Of a stretch of 64,000 bases of DNA, positions 52,007 to 61,586 are shown in pieces; the first letter of the stretch is position 1, and each line of letters begins with the position of its first letter. The notes under the pieces were generated by a model, which saw only the letters and a list, made by a program, of their open reading frames with translations, made no database searches and was not told the DNA's origin. Both the position numbers and the translations under genes were made by a program. Source of the DNA: Burkholderiales bacterium. GTDB taxonomy: Bacteria; Pseudomonadota; Gammaproteobacteria; Burkholderiales; Burkholderiaceae_D. The DNA lies in the NCBI GenBank assembly GCA_016200895.1, contig JACQDX010000101.1, positions 62,001 through 126,000 on the forward strand, in the 5' to 3' direction.

Positions 52007-53308
52007 TTATTGCGAAATGACATCTGCAATCAGCTCACTTTTCAATATCAGGCTTGATTGTCTGCCTGTGCCCAATAAGAAAACACCGCGTCCATTTGAG
52101 TAAACAATGCTGCCGTCAGCGCGCATATCATAAGCAGCCACATTGGTCGCCAGGATAATTTCATGGCCCTGACGGTTGCGGCTCACCAACTGCCAGGAGG
52201 CGGGTACCAGTGAAGGAACACCATTGACCATGCTTTCTTTTTTTAGTGCTTTTTCAGCATCTATGCGTTTTCCCTTGAGGATGATTTCTTTCAAATCTGC
52301 ATTCAAAGCTGGGCCGGATGCGCTGGTCAAAGGCTTGCGGCTATACATCATGGAGAAAAAGTTCAAGTAATGAAACACTGCACGCAATAAACGAAAAGGA
52401 AAAAACAAGGCATCCAGCAGCGCATTGCTGGTGTCGTATTTGGGCACTTCATAAGGACGACGAATGAAATGCAGATTACCTTGTGGGCAGACACGTGGGT
52501 GCAGGAAATCATATTGGGGATCATCCAGTACTGGCGTGACAGCACCGTTTTTTATATCCAGCATCTGTATGCTGGCATTGCCATACGCCAGCGTGACGCC
52601 GCTTTGATTGCGGGCGATGCCGGTGGATTGATACAGTATCTGTTTTTCTGCATCCGGTATCCAGCAGGGGCTGGTGTCCAGGGTATCGCCACCTGTCAGC
52701 TCCCGGTATTCATCACCTTCACGATTGCACATGACCAGGTTGGCGATACCGGTTTTGTTCATCGACGAGGCCAGCAATTTGCCACTGCTCTGGTCCAGAT
52801 GCATGTCTGTCAGTGCCAGGTTTTGCCTATGCAAGATGCGCTTTTCGGTGCCAGTTTCCAGATCATAAGAAAACAGGCCACCCATGCCGGCATCCTGCAA
52901 AAAATACAGGATACGACCCTGCTCATCAAATTGCATGGCGGTCGCATTGATCTGCGCGCCCTCGCCATCAAACTGGCGCCAGGCACCTGAGGCAGACACG
53001 CCGAAGCTGGTGTTTTGCTTCCATGCATGTCTTTCCCTGTGTTTTTCCATCTTGTCCAGCATCTCTTGTACATAGGGGCTGTGCAATTGCCTGGTTTCAC
53101 CATGGGCTGCGCGGTAAAACAATTTACCTTCCGAGATAAAAGCAACTGCCTGTGCACTGGCAGTACGGTCGAGATGGCTTTGCTGCGCGGCATCATGGGC
53201 AACGGCTGGCAGTGGCTTTCCGTCCTGTGCGGCCCTGTTTTTTTGCATGGCCTGATTCAAAAAATAGGCCAAGGCCAACAAGACGATGATAATAATGAGT
53301 AAGTGCAC
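52007..53308 (-). CDS. Membrane-anchored TolB-like beta-propeller protein
   Basis: A 433-residue protein. One N-terminal hydrophobic helix (LLIIIIVLLALAYFLNQAM) anchors it. The rest has repeated blades with patterns such as GRILYFLQDAGMGGLFSYDLETG, GDTLDTSPCWIPDAEKQILYQS and NLHFIRRPYEVP, as in TolB/WD40-like propellers. Role unknown. It is followed by the GntR gene on the same strand, but the 102-bp gap argues for separate control. Confidence 0.75.
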   Translation of the reverse strand: MHLLIIIIVLLALAYFLNQAMQKNRAAQDGKPLPAVAHDAAQQSHLDRTASAQAVAFISEGKLFYRAAHGETRQLHSPYVQEMLDKMEKHRERHAWKQNTSFGVSASGAWRQFDGEGAQINATAMQFDEQGRILYFLQDAGMGGLFSYDLETGTEKRILHRQNLALTDMHLDQSSGKLLASSMNKTGIANLVMCNREGDEYRELTGGDTLDTSPCWIPDAEKQILYQSTGIARNQSGVTLAYGNASIQMLDIKNGAVTPVLDDPQYDFLHPRVCPQGNLHFIRRPYEVPKYDTSNALLDALFFPFRLLRAVFHYLNFFSMMYSRKPLTSASGPALNADLKEIILKGKRIDAEKALKKESMVNGVPSLVPASWQLVSRNRQGHEIILATNVAAYDMRADGSIVYSNGRGVFLLGTGRQSSLILKSELIADVISQ

Positions 53309-53441
53309 TTAAAAATCCCCTGCCCTTTACCGCCTGCGCGGACCGCATTGCAAACAATACTGCAAGCAATTGCAAAAGCGATATTATGCATGCAAGTCGT
53401 ACCAACTATGTTAATTCCGTATTTTGAACCCAAAAACAGAC

Positions 53442-53455
53442 ATGACATTTGTCAT
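53442..53455. promoter_or_regulatory. Palindrome ATGACA-TT-TGTCAT
   Basis: A perfect palindrome in the divergent region between the propeller gene and the membrane protein at 53536. Possible operator; the regulator is unknown. Confidence 0.35.
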
Positions 53456-53535
53456 TGGCAAGTCTTGACACTTTGCTCTGATATTGCTGACTCTCTTTCG
53501 CCATACTGGCAACAGTTCAACAAGGAGTGTCCATC

Positions 53536-54108
53536 ATGTCTGAAATTAACGCTACCACATTTTCTTCTCACGCTGCCCGTGCCAAGGGTGCGATGTTCTT
53601 TGCTGTCTTCGGCGCTGCCTGGCTGACTTTATGGAATCAGCGTGGCATGCATAGTAACTGGCTGGTCTATCTGGTCATCGCTGTTCTGGCCCTGGCCCTC
53701 GCCGGGTTGGCAGTGCAGCGTCATCAGCAATACAAGGCGCATGCTGAAGAAGATAGTCCGGCGGCGCAAAGGGCAGGGCGCTTATTCCATTTCATTAATG
53801 CAGCTCAATGGATCATCATCCTGGTTGTTGGAAATGTGCTTACTAATATGGGGTTGGCTGACTGGGTCATCCCCTTTGCCATGCTGGTAGTTGGTCTGCA
53901 TTTCTTGCCGTTAGCGAAATTGTTTAATACCCCCGGTCATTTCTGGTTTGGCCTGGTGATGAGCCTGTTTGCCATTACCTATCCCTTTGTGTTTTCCCAA
54001 GGAGCCGCTGATCCTTATGGCTGTCTGGGTGCTGGCTTGATGTTGTGGGGCTATGCCTTGTTGAAACTCATGGGTATTCCTGCAATGCAGAATATGAGTG
54101 TAGTTTGA
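53536..54108 (+). CDS. Membrane protein of unknown function
   Basis: A 190-residue protein. The ATG at 53536 follows AGGAG by 8 bp and is preferred to a GTG at 53527. About five or six hydrophobic segments (AMFFAVFGAAWLTLW, WLVYLVIAVLALALAGLAV, AAQWIIILVVGNVL, WVIPFAMLVVGLHFLPL, FWFGLVMSLFAITYPFVF, CLGAGLMLWGYALLKLM). I do not recognise a family with certainty. Confidence 0.75.
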   Translation: MSEINATTFSSHAARAKGAMFFAVFGAAWLTLWNQRGMHSNWLVYLVIAVLALALAGLAVQRHQQYKAHAEEDSPAAQRAGRLFHFINAAQWIIILVVGNVLTNMGLADWVIPFAMLVVGLHFLPLAKLFNTPGHFWFGLVMSLFAITYPFVFSQGAADPYGCLGAGLMLWGYALLKLMGIPAMQNMSVV

Positions 54109-54168
54109 AATAGATACTCTAATTGATTTACTGCAGAATCGCTGGCATATAAAAATCATGAAGACACT

Positions 54169-55179
54169 ATGCCAGCCAATTTTCTGCCGCCTGCTCCAAC
54201 GCATGTCTTGCACCCAGATGGTCAGGTGCGATTTGGCAAATATGCCGGTGCGCCTGAAGTGATAGACTGGTCGGCACTGACCAAGCCACACCGACGCAGC
54301 AAGCTATGGCAAGCCTTGCATCACAAGCACTGGCATTATGTGGCGCTGGCGACAGATGAAATATTCTGCGGCATCGCCATTGTCGATGTGGGCTGGACCA
54401 ATACAGCCTTTGCCTATGTATTTGACAGGCTGGCCGGCAAGCTCATTGCCAGTTATTCACAAGATGGTTTGCCGGGGCTGACAGCCAGGCTGAATGCGCA
54501 TCCGGCAGAACGGGCCAGTTCTGAATTTCGATTTTTTGGCAAGCACATCCGCTTTCAGCATGTGCCCGCAAGCGGGCAATATGAATTGCAGCTGCAATGC
54601 GGTTCTTTCAATATCAATGCCATGCTGGATACCAAACCTGCTGCGCCTTCCTTGCTGGCTGTGGGGGAAGTGCTGGGCGGCACTGTGCATGCCACCGTCA
54701 AATCTGCAGGCATGCGACTGACAGGCGAAGTAGTTGTTGGTAGCCGCAGTTTCAATCTGCAGAATGGCATAGGCAGCTATGATCATAGCAATGGATTTCT
54801 GGCCCGCGAAACTGGCTGGCGCTGGGCATCAGCACATGCGCTGGATATAGGTTTTAATTTGCAGGCGGGATATTTTTCCAGTCATGAAAATGCCCTTTGG
54901 CTGGATGGGCAACTCATTTCACTGGGAGCTGCACAGTTTGACTTTGACCCCAGCCAGGCCATGGCTGACTGGCATATCCATACCGATGATGGTTTGCTGG
55001 ATTTACATTTTCATCCCGAGGGTTTTCGCGCAGAAAATAAAAATCTCATCATCGCCAGCAGTCGTTATCTGCAACCCATAGGCGTCTTCAGCGGCTGGGT
55101 CAGGGTCAGTCTGGACGCACCTAAACGGCAAATAGAAAAACTGATAGGTGTGACGGAAGACCATTTTTCAAAATGGTAA
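54169..55179 (+). CDS. DUF2804 family protein
   Basis: A 336-residue protein matching DUF2804 by WHYVALATDEIFCGIAIVDVGWTNTAFAYVFDR, the RLNAHPAERASSEFRF motif and HSNGFLARETGWRWASA. Members have a lipocalin-like beta-structure and no proven function; they occur near lipid or envelope genes. It is 60 bp downstream of the membrane protein gene and may be co-transcribed. Confidence 0.85.
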   Translation: MPANFLPPAPTHVLHPDGQVRFGKYAGAPEVIDWSALTKPHRRSKLWQALHHKHWHYVALATDEIFCGIAIVDVGWTNTAFAYVFDRLAGKLIASYSQDGLPGLTARLNAHPAERASSEFRFFGKHIRFQHVPASGQYELQLQCGSFNINAMLDTKPAAPSLLAVGEVLGGTVHATVKSAGMRLTGEVVVGSRSFNLQNGIGSYDHSNGFLARETGWRWASAHALDIGFNLQAGYFSSHENALWLDGQLISLGAAQFDFDPSQAMADWHIHTDDGLLDLHFHPEGFRAENKNLIIASSRYLQPIGVFSGWVRVSLDAPKRQIEKLIGVTEDHFSKW

Positions 55180-55224
55180 TGAGTATGGTATTAAGTATGC
55201 TACTGAGCACCTTCTGGCTCTGGC

Positions 55225-55442
55225 TTAGCCATTCATACGGGCACAGGCCAGCCGTCCGCCACGGTCTGTGTTCAGCAGCATCTTCGTTTCCCCCAATTGC
55301 TCTACCAGCGCAGAGAAACTGATATCGCCGATCGCTGATTATTTATTGCAGGTTTTTTCTGGAGGATTGTAACTGAAGAACAGCAGGCCACGACCGCCAG
55401 CCGCGCAGAATGCACGGCTTTCTTGTGACCATGCAAAAAAGC
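55225..55442 (-). pseudogene. Possible remnant of a small protein gene
   Basis: One minus-strand frame ends in DISFSALVEQLGETKMLLNTDRGGRLACARMNG and, upstream of an in-frame TAA at 55339-55341, reads RAFCAAGGRGLLFFSYNPPEKTCNK. The composition looks coding and the two halves are in the same frame, which suggests a small cysteine-containing exported protein interrupted by a stop. No intact start is visible. Evidence is limited to this reading. Confidence 0.4.
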
Positions 55443-55868
55443 CTAGCGCAAACGGCCTATATAAGTCTGGTCAACCATGGCATTGTGGTCCAGCACTGGT
55501 GCGGGCATCGTGGCTATATTAGCCATGGCTCCATCGTCCAGCCTGCTACCGACCAGCAAGCCCGTTTTACTGGCTTGCTTCCTCGCTACCAGCCGGTTGA
55601 TCACAGGATCGGATGGTGGTGGCGTGACAAACAGACCATCTTCACCAAAATAGATCTCATCGAGCTTTTGGCAGATGTCATGCAAATCCTGATTCGGTAA
55701 TTCCAGCGCCAGATCCAGTATTGCACGGCAATAGCCAGGATTGACGCGCATGTATTCTATGTCAGTGACGCGGCCATTTTGTCGCCGCAAAATCACGTGC
55801 AGTCTTGCCATGAGGGAGAAGGCAAGATTATCCGACATGGCATTTTGTATCAGGCTGCTGGTACTCAT
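55443..55868 (-). CDS. Protein of unknown function co-transcribed with amtB
   Basis: A 141-residue soluble protein starting with STSSLIQNAMSDNLAFSLMARLHVILRRQNGRVTDIEYMRVNPGYCRAILDLAL. I do not recognise it. Its ATG overlaps the end of the ammonium transporter gene by 4 bp, so the two are translated together. It is not a GlnK protein: the T-loop signature is absent. Confidence 0.7.
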   Translation of the reverse strand: MSTSSLIQNAMSDNLAFSLMARLHVILRRQNGRVTDIEYMRVNPGYCRAILDLALELPNQDLHDICQKLDEIYFGEDGLFVTPPPSDPVINRLVARKQASKTGLLVGSRLDDGAMANIATMPAPVLDHNAMVDQTYIGRLR

Positions 55869-57268
55869 AAGATATGCTCCCCGTGAAGTTCAAGATCAAG
55901 TCCTTCTCTTTCCTGCTCATTGGTGACGCGTAAGCCAACGGCCATTTTGACCAGCCATAAAATGGTTGCTGTCACAGCGCCCGAATAAATCACGGTGACG
56001 ATGACGCCAAATGCCTGGGTCGCCAGGCTGCCATCGGCCCCGCCTATGCTCTTCAATGCGAAGACACCTGTCAGCAAGGCACCGACAATGCCACCAATGG
56101 CATGCACGCCAAATACGTCGAGTGAATCATCATAGCCACCCATGGATTTGAGTGAAGTCGCTCCCCAGTAGCATGCCACGCCAGCTACTGCACCTATTAC
56201 CAACGCACCTGTCAGATCGACAAAGCCGGAGGCGGGCGTGATCGCCACCAGGCCAGCGACTGCGCCAGAAACTATGCCCAGCACCGAGGGTTTGCCACGG
56301 CGCAGCCATTCCACGAACATCCAGGCCAGGGCAGACATCGCAGTTGCTACCTGTGTTACCAGCATGGCCAGCCCGGCGCGGCCATCTGCTGCACCGGCAG
56401 AACCGGCATTGAAACCAAACCAGCCGACCCACAGCAAAGATGCACCGATGGCAGTCAGCAATAAATTATGTGGCGGCATGGGTTCCTTGCCAAAACCAAG
56501 GCGCGGTCCGACGATGAGTGCAGCCACCAGGCCAGATACCCCGGCATTGATGTGCACCACGGTACCACCGGCAAAATCCAGCACGCCACGCGCTGCCAGC
56601 CAACCAGCCGGTTCCCATACCCAGTGCGCGACTGGCACATATACCAGCAAGGACCACAGCGTGATGAACAGCAGCAGCGCAGAAAATTTCATGCGTTCAG
56701 CAAAGGCACCGGTGATCAGGGCAGGGGTGATGATGGCAAACGTCATCTGGAACATCAGGAACACGCTCTCTGGTATCGTCGGTGCCAGTTGATGCACGCT
56801 GAGCTGTCCGGCTTCTTTCAAAAAACTCACACCGTGCAGCATGAACCTGTCCATGCTTCCCAGATAAGGCGAGCCTGCCGTGAATACCAGGCTGTAACCC
56901 AGCACCACCCACAAGATGGTGACGATGCAAGTGGTCGCCAGGCTATGCGCCATCGTCCCCAGCGCATTTTTCTTGCGCACCATGCCGGTATAGAACAGGG
57001 CCAGGCCGGGGATGGTCATCAGCAATACCAGTGCGGTCGATGTCAGCATCCAGGCAGTGTCGCCAGCGCTGATCTTGTCTGCGGCTATCATGCCGGGTTT
57101 GGTCATGGCGGGTGGGGCTGCCGCAGCAATTGCAGCGGCTACGGGCGCTGTTGCTGCGCTTGCTGAAGCTCCAGCTGGGGACTCAGCCTGCGCATTGCAA
57201 GTACCGCTGCACAGCAAGAGACTGAAAGAGAGGGGGAGCAAGAAGCTGGAGAGCACGCGTATTTTCAT
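55865..57268 (-). CDS. amtB: Ammonium transporter
   Basis: A 467-residue transporter; the start at 57268 follows AAGG. A signal peptide (LLPLSFSLLLCSGTCNAQA) is followed by an A/P-rich linker of about 40 residues and then the Amt core: DTAWMLTSTALVLLMTIPGLALFYTGMVRKKN, DFAGGTVVHINAGVSGLVAAL, and DDSLDVFGVHAIGGIVGALLTGVFA, with the twin pore histidines (VHIN, VHAIGG). It moves ammonium across the inner membrane. Normally a GlnK gene accompanies amtB; here an unrelated 141-residue gene follows. Confidence 0.94.
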   Translation of the reverse strand: MKIRVLSSFLLPLSFSLLLCSGTCNAQAESPAGASASAATAPVAAAIAAAAPPAMTKPGMIAADKISAGDTAWMLTSTALVLLMTIPGLALFYTGMVRKKNALGTMAHSLATTCIVTILWVVLGYSLVFTAGSPYLGSMDRFMLHGVSFLKEAGQLSVHQLAPTIPESVFLMFQMTFAIITPALITGAFAERMKFSALLLFITLWSLLVYVPVAHWVWEPAGWLAARGVLDFAGGTVVHINAGVSGLVAALIVGPRLGFGKEPMPPHNLLLTAIGASLLWVGWFGFNAGSAGAADGRAGLAMLVTQVATAMSALAWMFVEWLRRGKPSVLGIVSGAVAGLVAITPASGFVDLTGALVIGAVAGVACYWGATSLKSMGGYDDSLDVFGVHAIGGIVGALLTGVFALKSIGGADGSLATQAFGVIVTVIYSGAVTATILWLVKMAVGLRVTNEQEREGLDLELHGEHIL

Positions 57269-57635
57269 CAAGCTAGCCTTTTTTAAAAACATCGTCAATG
57301 ACACCAAGCATGTGCATTGCAGCATTTTTCATGCCAAGACTGACATCAGTGGATTTGATGCGGCCGATGGCTTTTAAAGGGAAATATATTGCTTGTGATA
57401 CCAGTGAGTGCATATGCGTGCACCAAAATGTAAGTAAATATTACCGTGCGGCATGAGTATGCACGGACTGGGTGCCTGGCTTGTTTTAAGTTCTGGTTAT
57501 TCCAATTACTGGAATAATGAATTCAATATCCTGACTATTCTACTTATGGATGAACTGAATTACAGTGCCTGTCATTCGCTGTGCAAGGGCAAAGCGAAAT
57601 CCAAATCCGGTATAAACAACTTAAAGGGGCACCAT
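57269..57635. other. Divergent promoter region of amtB and the YHS gene
   Basis: A 367-bp region. I looked for a sigma-54 GG-N10-GC box and NtrC-type repeats expected for amtB and found no convincing match. An earlier in-frame start for the YHS gene at 57453 has no ribosome-binding site or export signal and is not used. Confidence 0.4.
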
Positions 57636-58124
57636 ATGACACGTACATCCAGTAGCTTAGTTAGTAAATTCAAATTCTTCCTGTTGTCGGCTGTGGCCGC
57701 TATATCCATGGTTGCTGTACCAGGCATCAGCGCGGCTGATACAGTTGCCAATAGCGTCATAGGTGCGCGGGGCTACGATCTCACGACTTTCTTTACCAGC
57801 GAAAAACCAGCTCATGGTACTGGACATCATGTCGCAACTATTGATGGAGTAGATTACCTGTTCGCCAGCGAAGAAAACAAAAAGACTTTCCTGGCGAACC
57901 CTGAAAAATACCTGCCAGCCTTTGGTGGCTACTGCGCTTACGGTGCATCCATAGGCAAGAAATTTGTTGCTGATCCTGATGTTTATGACATCGTCGATAA
58001 TAAACTCTATTTCAATCTTGATACCAAGATACGTGCGATCTGGGCCAAGGATATTCCTGGCAATATCAATATCGCAAAAACCAACTGGAAAATCATCGCT
58101 AGCAAGAAGCCATCTGAACTCTGA
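57636..58124 (+). CDS. Exported YHS-domain protein
   Basis: A 162-residue protein. The ATG at 57636 follows AAAGGGG and gives a signal peptide (FKFFLLSAVAAISMVAVPGISA). The mature part is a YHS domain: VIGARGYDLTTFFTSEKPAHGTGHHVATIDGVDYLFASEENKKTFLANPEKYLPAFGGYCAYGAS. YHS domains bind metals or act in metal and redox-linked proteins; one cysteine is seen in GGYCAYG. Function unproven. Confidence 0.85.
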   Translation: MTRTSSSLVSKFKFFLLSAVAAISMVAVPGISAADTVANSVIGARGYDLTTFFTSEKPAHGTGHHVATIDGVDYLFASEENKKTFLANPEKYLPAFGGYCAYGASIGKKFVADPDVYDIVDNKLYFNLDTKIRAIWAKDIPGNINIAKTNWKIIASKKPSEL

Positions 58125-58143
58125 TTTCTTACGACCATGAAAA

Positions 58144-58174
58144 ACGCCGCTTTGCGCAAAGGCTAAAGCGGCGT
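58144..58174. terminator. Bidirectional hairpin terminator
   Basis: ACGCCGCTTT (58144-58153) pairs with AAAGCGGCGT (58165-58174). A-rich sequence on the left gives a T run on the minus strand, so it mainly ends the convergent monooxygenase-like gene. Confidence 0.82.
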
Positions 58175-58194
58175 CTTGTATTCAGACCAGTGAT

Positions 58195-59439
58195 TTAAAC
58201 CGGCAAGGCAATCTGGTGATCTACACTGAATTGATAATCGCGGAACACATGTTCGGCACTCAGCAATTCATAAGTGCCATCCGGCAGTTTGCGGGTCGTG
58301 TCTTTCAGACGGTACGTCATTTGCCCACAAGTCCAGCAATTGAAGTTACGCATGTGGGTGCACAGGCAAGTCTTGTCCATGACTGAGACTTTCTTGGCAT
58401 CAGGGTGCGCTGCTACTTCACGGTTATAGGACGTGATGTAGGCACAGTTGCCATTGCCATCCAGCAGATAACCATAGGATTCACAACCAGGGCGTATGCC
58501 ATCGCCTATCGCTGGCGTATTCTTCAGCATGCGCATAGGGTAGCCGGTAGGCGAGATATTATTGACTTCGATATCGCCTTCACTGGCCTTGAAATATTCC
58601 TGCTTCACATTGGCAGGCAAGCCGCATTCATTGGTGACGGTAAAGCGGGTGGCTACCTGCACACCGGCAGCACCGTTCTCCATGAAAGACACGGCATCGC
58701 TGCCTGTAAAAATACCACCAGCAGCAATCAAAGGGATGTCGAGGTTTTCTGTCTTCAGGTACTGGACGATCTCGGTAATGATGGTTTGCAGGTCATATTC
58801 AGCCCAGTCCATGCCAAAACCGAGATGACCACCAGCCAGCGGGCCTTCGACAATCACATAGTCCGGCAAGCGGTTCAGGCGGGAATTCTTGCGCAGGAAT
58901 AATTGCAGCGCACGTACCGAAGAAACGATGATGCCCAGCTTGGCATCGCGAAAACGCGGGTGATCGGCGATCATTCCAAATGAGCCAAGATGCAGGCCGG
59001 CGCTCATGGTGATGCCGTCAATACCGGCATCAAGTGAAGACTCCAGGCGCACCTTCAGGGTTTCGCGTGGGCCATTCATGGTCAGTTTTTCCATGCAATT
59101 GACAAAGATCATGCCCGTGCCCTGCTTGGCTTCCATGGTCTTGCCCACGTGCATACGGGTAGCTTCGGCCAGTTGCTCGAGGTTGAACTTGATGTCAGTC
59201 TTGTCGGAGTTGTTAATATTGTATTTGTAGAATTTAGTCTTCTCTTTGACAAAGCTGGTGTCAAAACGACGATCAGAGACATCTTGCACCATGGCATCAG
59301 AAATATGGCCAACCCCACCCAGACGTGCAGCAACCAGTGCCAGTTCAGCAGTGGAGATATCAACACCCATACCGCCGATCATGATAGGAACCAGCTCATC
59401 TTTGCCCAGCTTCAGGCGGAAATCATCTACACGTTTCAT
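58195..59439 (-). CDS. Nitronate monooxygenase-like FMN protein with C-terminal Cys cluster
   Basis: A 414-residue protein; the ATG at 59439 follows AGGA. A TIM barrel of the NPD family is shown by PIMIGGMGVDISTAELALVAARLGGVGHIS, DGITMSAGLHLGSFGMI, IVEGPLAGGHLGFG, IPLIAAGGIFTGSDAVSFMENGAAGVQVATRF. The family oxidises alkyl nitronates or does related flavin chemistry. A C-terminal CLC-N7-CWTC cluster (CXC-X7-CXXC) could bind a metal or iron-sulfur centre and is not part of the classical enzyme. Confidence 0.83.
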   Translation of the reverse strand: MKRVDDFRLKLGKDELVPIMIGGMGVDISTAELALVAARLGGVGHISDAMVQDVSDRRFDTSFVKEKTKFYKYNINNSDKTDIKFNLEQLAEATRMHVGKTMEAKQGTGMIFVNCMEKLTMNGPRETLKVRLESSLDAGIDGITMSAGLHLGSFGMIADHPRFRDAKLGIIVSSVRALQLFLRKNSRLNRLPDYVIVEGPLAGGHLGFGMDWAEYDLQTIITEIVQYLKTENLDIPLIAAGGIFTGSDAVSFMENGAAGVQVATRFTVTNECGLPANVKQEYFKASEGDIEVNNISPTGYPMRMLKNTPAIGDGIRPGCESYGYLLDGNGNCAYITSYNREVAAHPDAKKVSVMDKTCLCTHMRNFNCWTCGQMTYRLKDTTRKLPDGTYELLSAEHVFRDYQFSVDHQIALPV

Positions 59440-59641
59440 TGTTATCCTTGACACATTTGCTCAAAAGTAAATCACGCGACGCACTTACTACAGATATTTA
59501 TTGCTTGGATGTTGCTCGATATTGCTTATTCATTGCTTGTTCTGGGCTGCAAACCAGAAGACGAACGAGATTGTAAGCCAGGGGCAAGCGCTATAGTTAA
59601 GATTATATTCTGTACGGAAGGCAAATACTCAGTTGCTGGCA

Positions 59642-60637
59642 CTATCTCTTGCTATTTGACCAACGTAATTTAGCCCAGGCAGCTTGTTGGCTTGCATTCA
59701 AGAAAGTCCAGGCGACCAGACGACTCTCTTTATTACCCTGGCTCATAATAATGGTTTTCTCATCACAGGCTTTGACCTGCTTCAATGCCGCATGGATTGC
59801 AGGCAAATTGGCTGACTTTGACACCAGGGTAGAAAACCATAAGATTTTTGTGGGCATAGCCGCGCTTTCCCTGATCATTTTCTCGATAAAAGCCAGCTCC
59901 CCACCTTCACACCATAGCTCTGCCGCCTGGCCACTGAAGTTCAGCACTGGCTCAGCTTGCTCTCCTTTGCCAGTTTTGTTCAAGTTTTCCCACTTGCGCG
60001 TACTGCTCGCCCGCGCTTCTTCAGCCGAAGCATGAAATGGCGGGTTGCACAGGCTGACATCAAACCATTCGTCGTCAGCGACTATGCCTTTGAACAGGGA
60101 TAGTTCATTGGCCTGATGACGCAGTTGTATCTGCTTGCCCAAGTTCGGGTTGTGTTCAAGTATGGCCTGCGCATTTGCCAGCGAAGCCTCGTTGATGTCG
60201 CTGGCGCAAAACGACCAATCATATTCACTGGCACCGATTAAGGGATAGATGCAACTGGCACCCGTACCAATATCCAAAGCCGTGATCTGTTTGCCTTTGG
60301 GCACACGCCCCTGATTGGAGCCAGCCAGCAAATCAGCCAGATAATGCAGATAGTCAGCTCTGCCAGGCACGGGCGGACAGAGATTTTCTGGAGGGATATC
60401 CCAGCCGCGCACGCCGTAGCTGCTTTGCAGCAAAGCCTTGTTGAGCAGCCTGACTGCTTGAGGGTCGGCAAAATTGATGCTTGTCTCACCAACAAGGTTG
60501 CTGATGAGCATTTGCTCCAGCGCAGGCTCTGCCTTGATCAGCGCAGTGAAATCATAGCGACCCTGATGGCGGTTGCGCGCATGCAGCAATGGCTTGCCAC
60601 CTTGATTTCTTGTTTCCTTCTTGTTCCTGTTGCTCAT
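59642..60637 (-). CDS. rlmF: 23S rRNA (adenine1618-N6)-methyltransferase
   Basis: A 331-residue methyltransferase. N-terminal LHARNRHQGRYDFTALIKAEPALEQML and GWDIPPENLCPPVPGRADYLHYLADLL are RlmF signatures. SAM site: ALDIGTGASCIYPLIGA; catalytic motif: DVSLCNPPFHASAEEA. It methylates A1618 of 23S rRNA. Monocistronic by spacing. Confidence 0.95.
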   Translation of the reverse strand: MSNRNKKETRNQGGKPLLHARNRHQGRYDFTALIKAEPALEQMLISNLVGETSINFADPQAVRLLNKALLQSSYGVRGWDIPPENLCPPVPGRADYLHYLADLLAGSNQGRVPKGKQITALDIGTGASCIYPLIGASEYDWSFCASDINEASLANAQAILEHNPNLGKQIQLRHQANELSLFKGIVADDEWFDVSLCNPPFHASAEEARASSTRKWENLNKTGKGEQAEPVLNFSGQAAELWCEGGELAFIEKMIRESAAMPTKILWFSTLVSKSANLPAIHAALKQVKACDEKTIIMSQGNKESRLVAWTFLNASQQAAWAKLRWSNSKR

Positions 60638-61010
60638 GAAGCCTGATCCACTAGTTTGTTATGCATAATCATATTCAGGCAGAATGCCGGGACCCTATTG
60701 TCCCATGAAGGGGCGCGAGCGGTTGACTGAAAAAATGCAGATTATTGGCTATCGGCGCAATTGCTGGTCATACTTAAGTAGGGGCTTAATACAAGGGGAA
60801 AGGATGTAAAATTCAGTAAGTGTTTCATTTAATTTGAAACTCAGTTGCTAAAATCTGACGGCTCAAATTTTGACCCGCTTAGCAGTTTATTGAATGGCAA
60901 ATGTTGCTCATGCCTGCCGCATTTCCTCTGTCCGTACTCTCAAGGACGAGCACCCAGACCATTGCTGCAGCGCCCGTACGCCTTGAACATTTTATTGAAA
61001 GGTATAAGAA
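60638..61010. promoter_or_regulatory. Intergenic region with palindrome GTTTCA-N7-TGAAAC
   Basis: A 373-bp divergent gap. GTTTCA at 60822-60827 and TGAAAC at 60835-60840 form a palindrome about 170 bp before the DUF3455 gene. Otherwise I see no gene or RNA feature. Confidence 0.4.
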
Positions 61011-61586
61011 ATGAAGAAAATCGCTATCGTTGGCAGTATCGCTACTGTCGCTATCCTGTCGGCCTGCTCTACCGCGCCTGTTAAACATACAGCTGGCCCA
61101 GTGGTGCCTGCTGCGCAGGTCGTTAGCGTACCAGTCAGTCTGAAAGCGCCTGCTGGTGAAGTACTGGCCTTTCAAATGGCGGCAACCGGCGTGCAGATCT
61201 ATGACTGCAGAGCCAATAAAGGCGGCCCTAAAAAGTTTGAATGGGTATTCCGCTCGCCAGAAGCCGAGCTATACGCCAGCCATGACCCTACCAGCCCTAA
61301 ACTGGGCAAGCACTATGAAGGCCCAACCTGGGAAGCCGCTGATGGCAGCAAAGTAGTCGGCGAAGTAGTTGCCAAGAGCGATAGCGTCGATACCAATGCC
61401 ATCCCCTGGTTATTGCTGAAAGCTAAATCAAGCTCAGCGACTGGCACGTTCTCCAAGGTGACCAGCATACAGCGCGTAGTCACGGTCGGCGGCAAAGCCC
61501 CACTGACGGGATGCTCCGATTTTCAGATTGGTGCAGAAACACGTACGCCTTATAAAGCCACATATTATTTCTTTAAAGCAAATTAA
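61011..61586 (+). CDS. DUF3455 lipoprotein
   Basis: A 191-residue protein with lipobox ILSACS. The mature part has VLAFQMAATGVQIYDCRANKGGPKKFEWVFRSPEAELY and KHYEGPTWEAADGSKVVGEV, characteristic of DUF3455. Two cysteines could pair. Family function is unknown; members are exported. Confidence 0.85.
   Translation: MKKIAIVGSIATVAILSACSTAPVKHTAGPVVPAAQVVSVPVSLKAPAGEVLAFQMAATGVQIYDCRANKGGPKKFEWVFRSPEAELYASHDPTSPKLGKHYEGPTWEAADGSKVVGEVVAKSDSVDTNAIPWLLLKAKSSSATGTFSKVTSIQRVVTVGGKAPLTGCSDFQIGAETRTPYKATYYFFKAN

Noticed and set aside
57269-57635. Sigma-54/NtrC promoter expected before amtB
   Set aside because: No GG-N10-GC pattern with suitable flanks was found on the minus strand.
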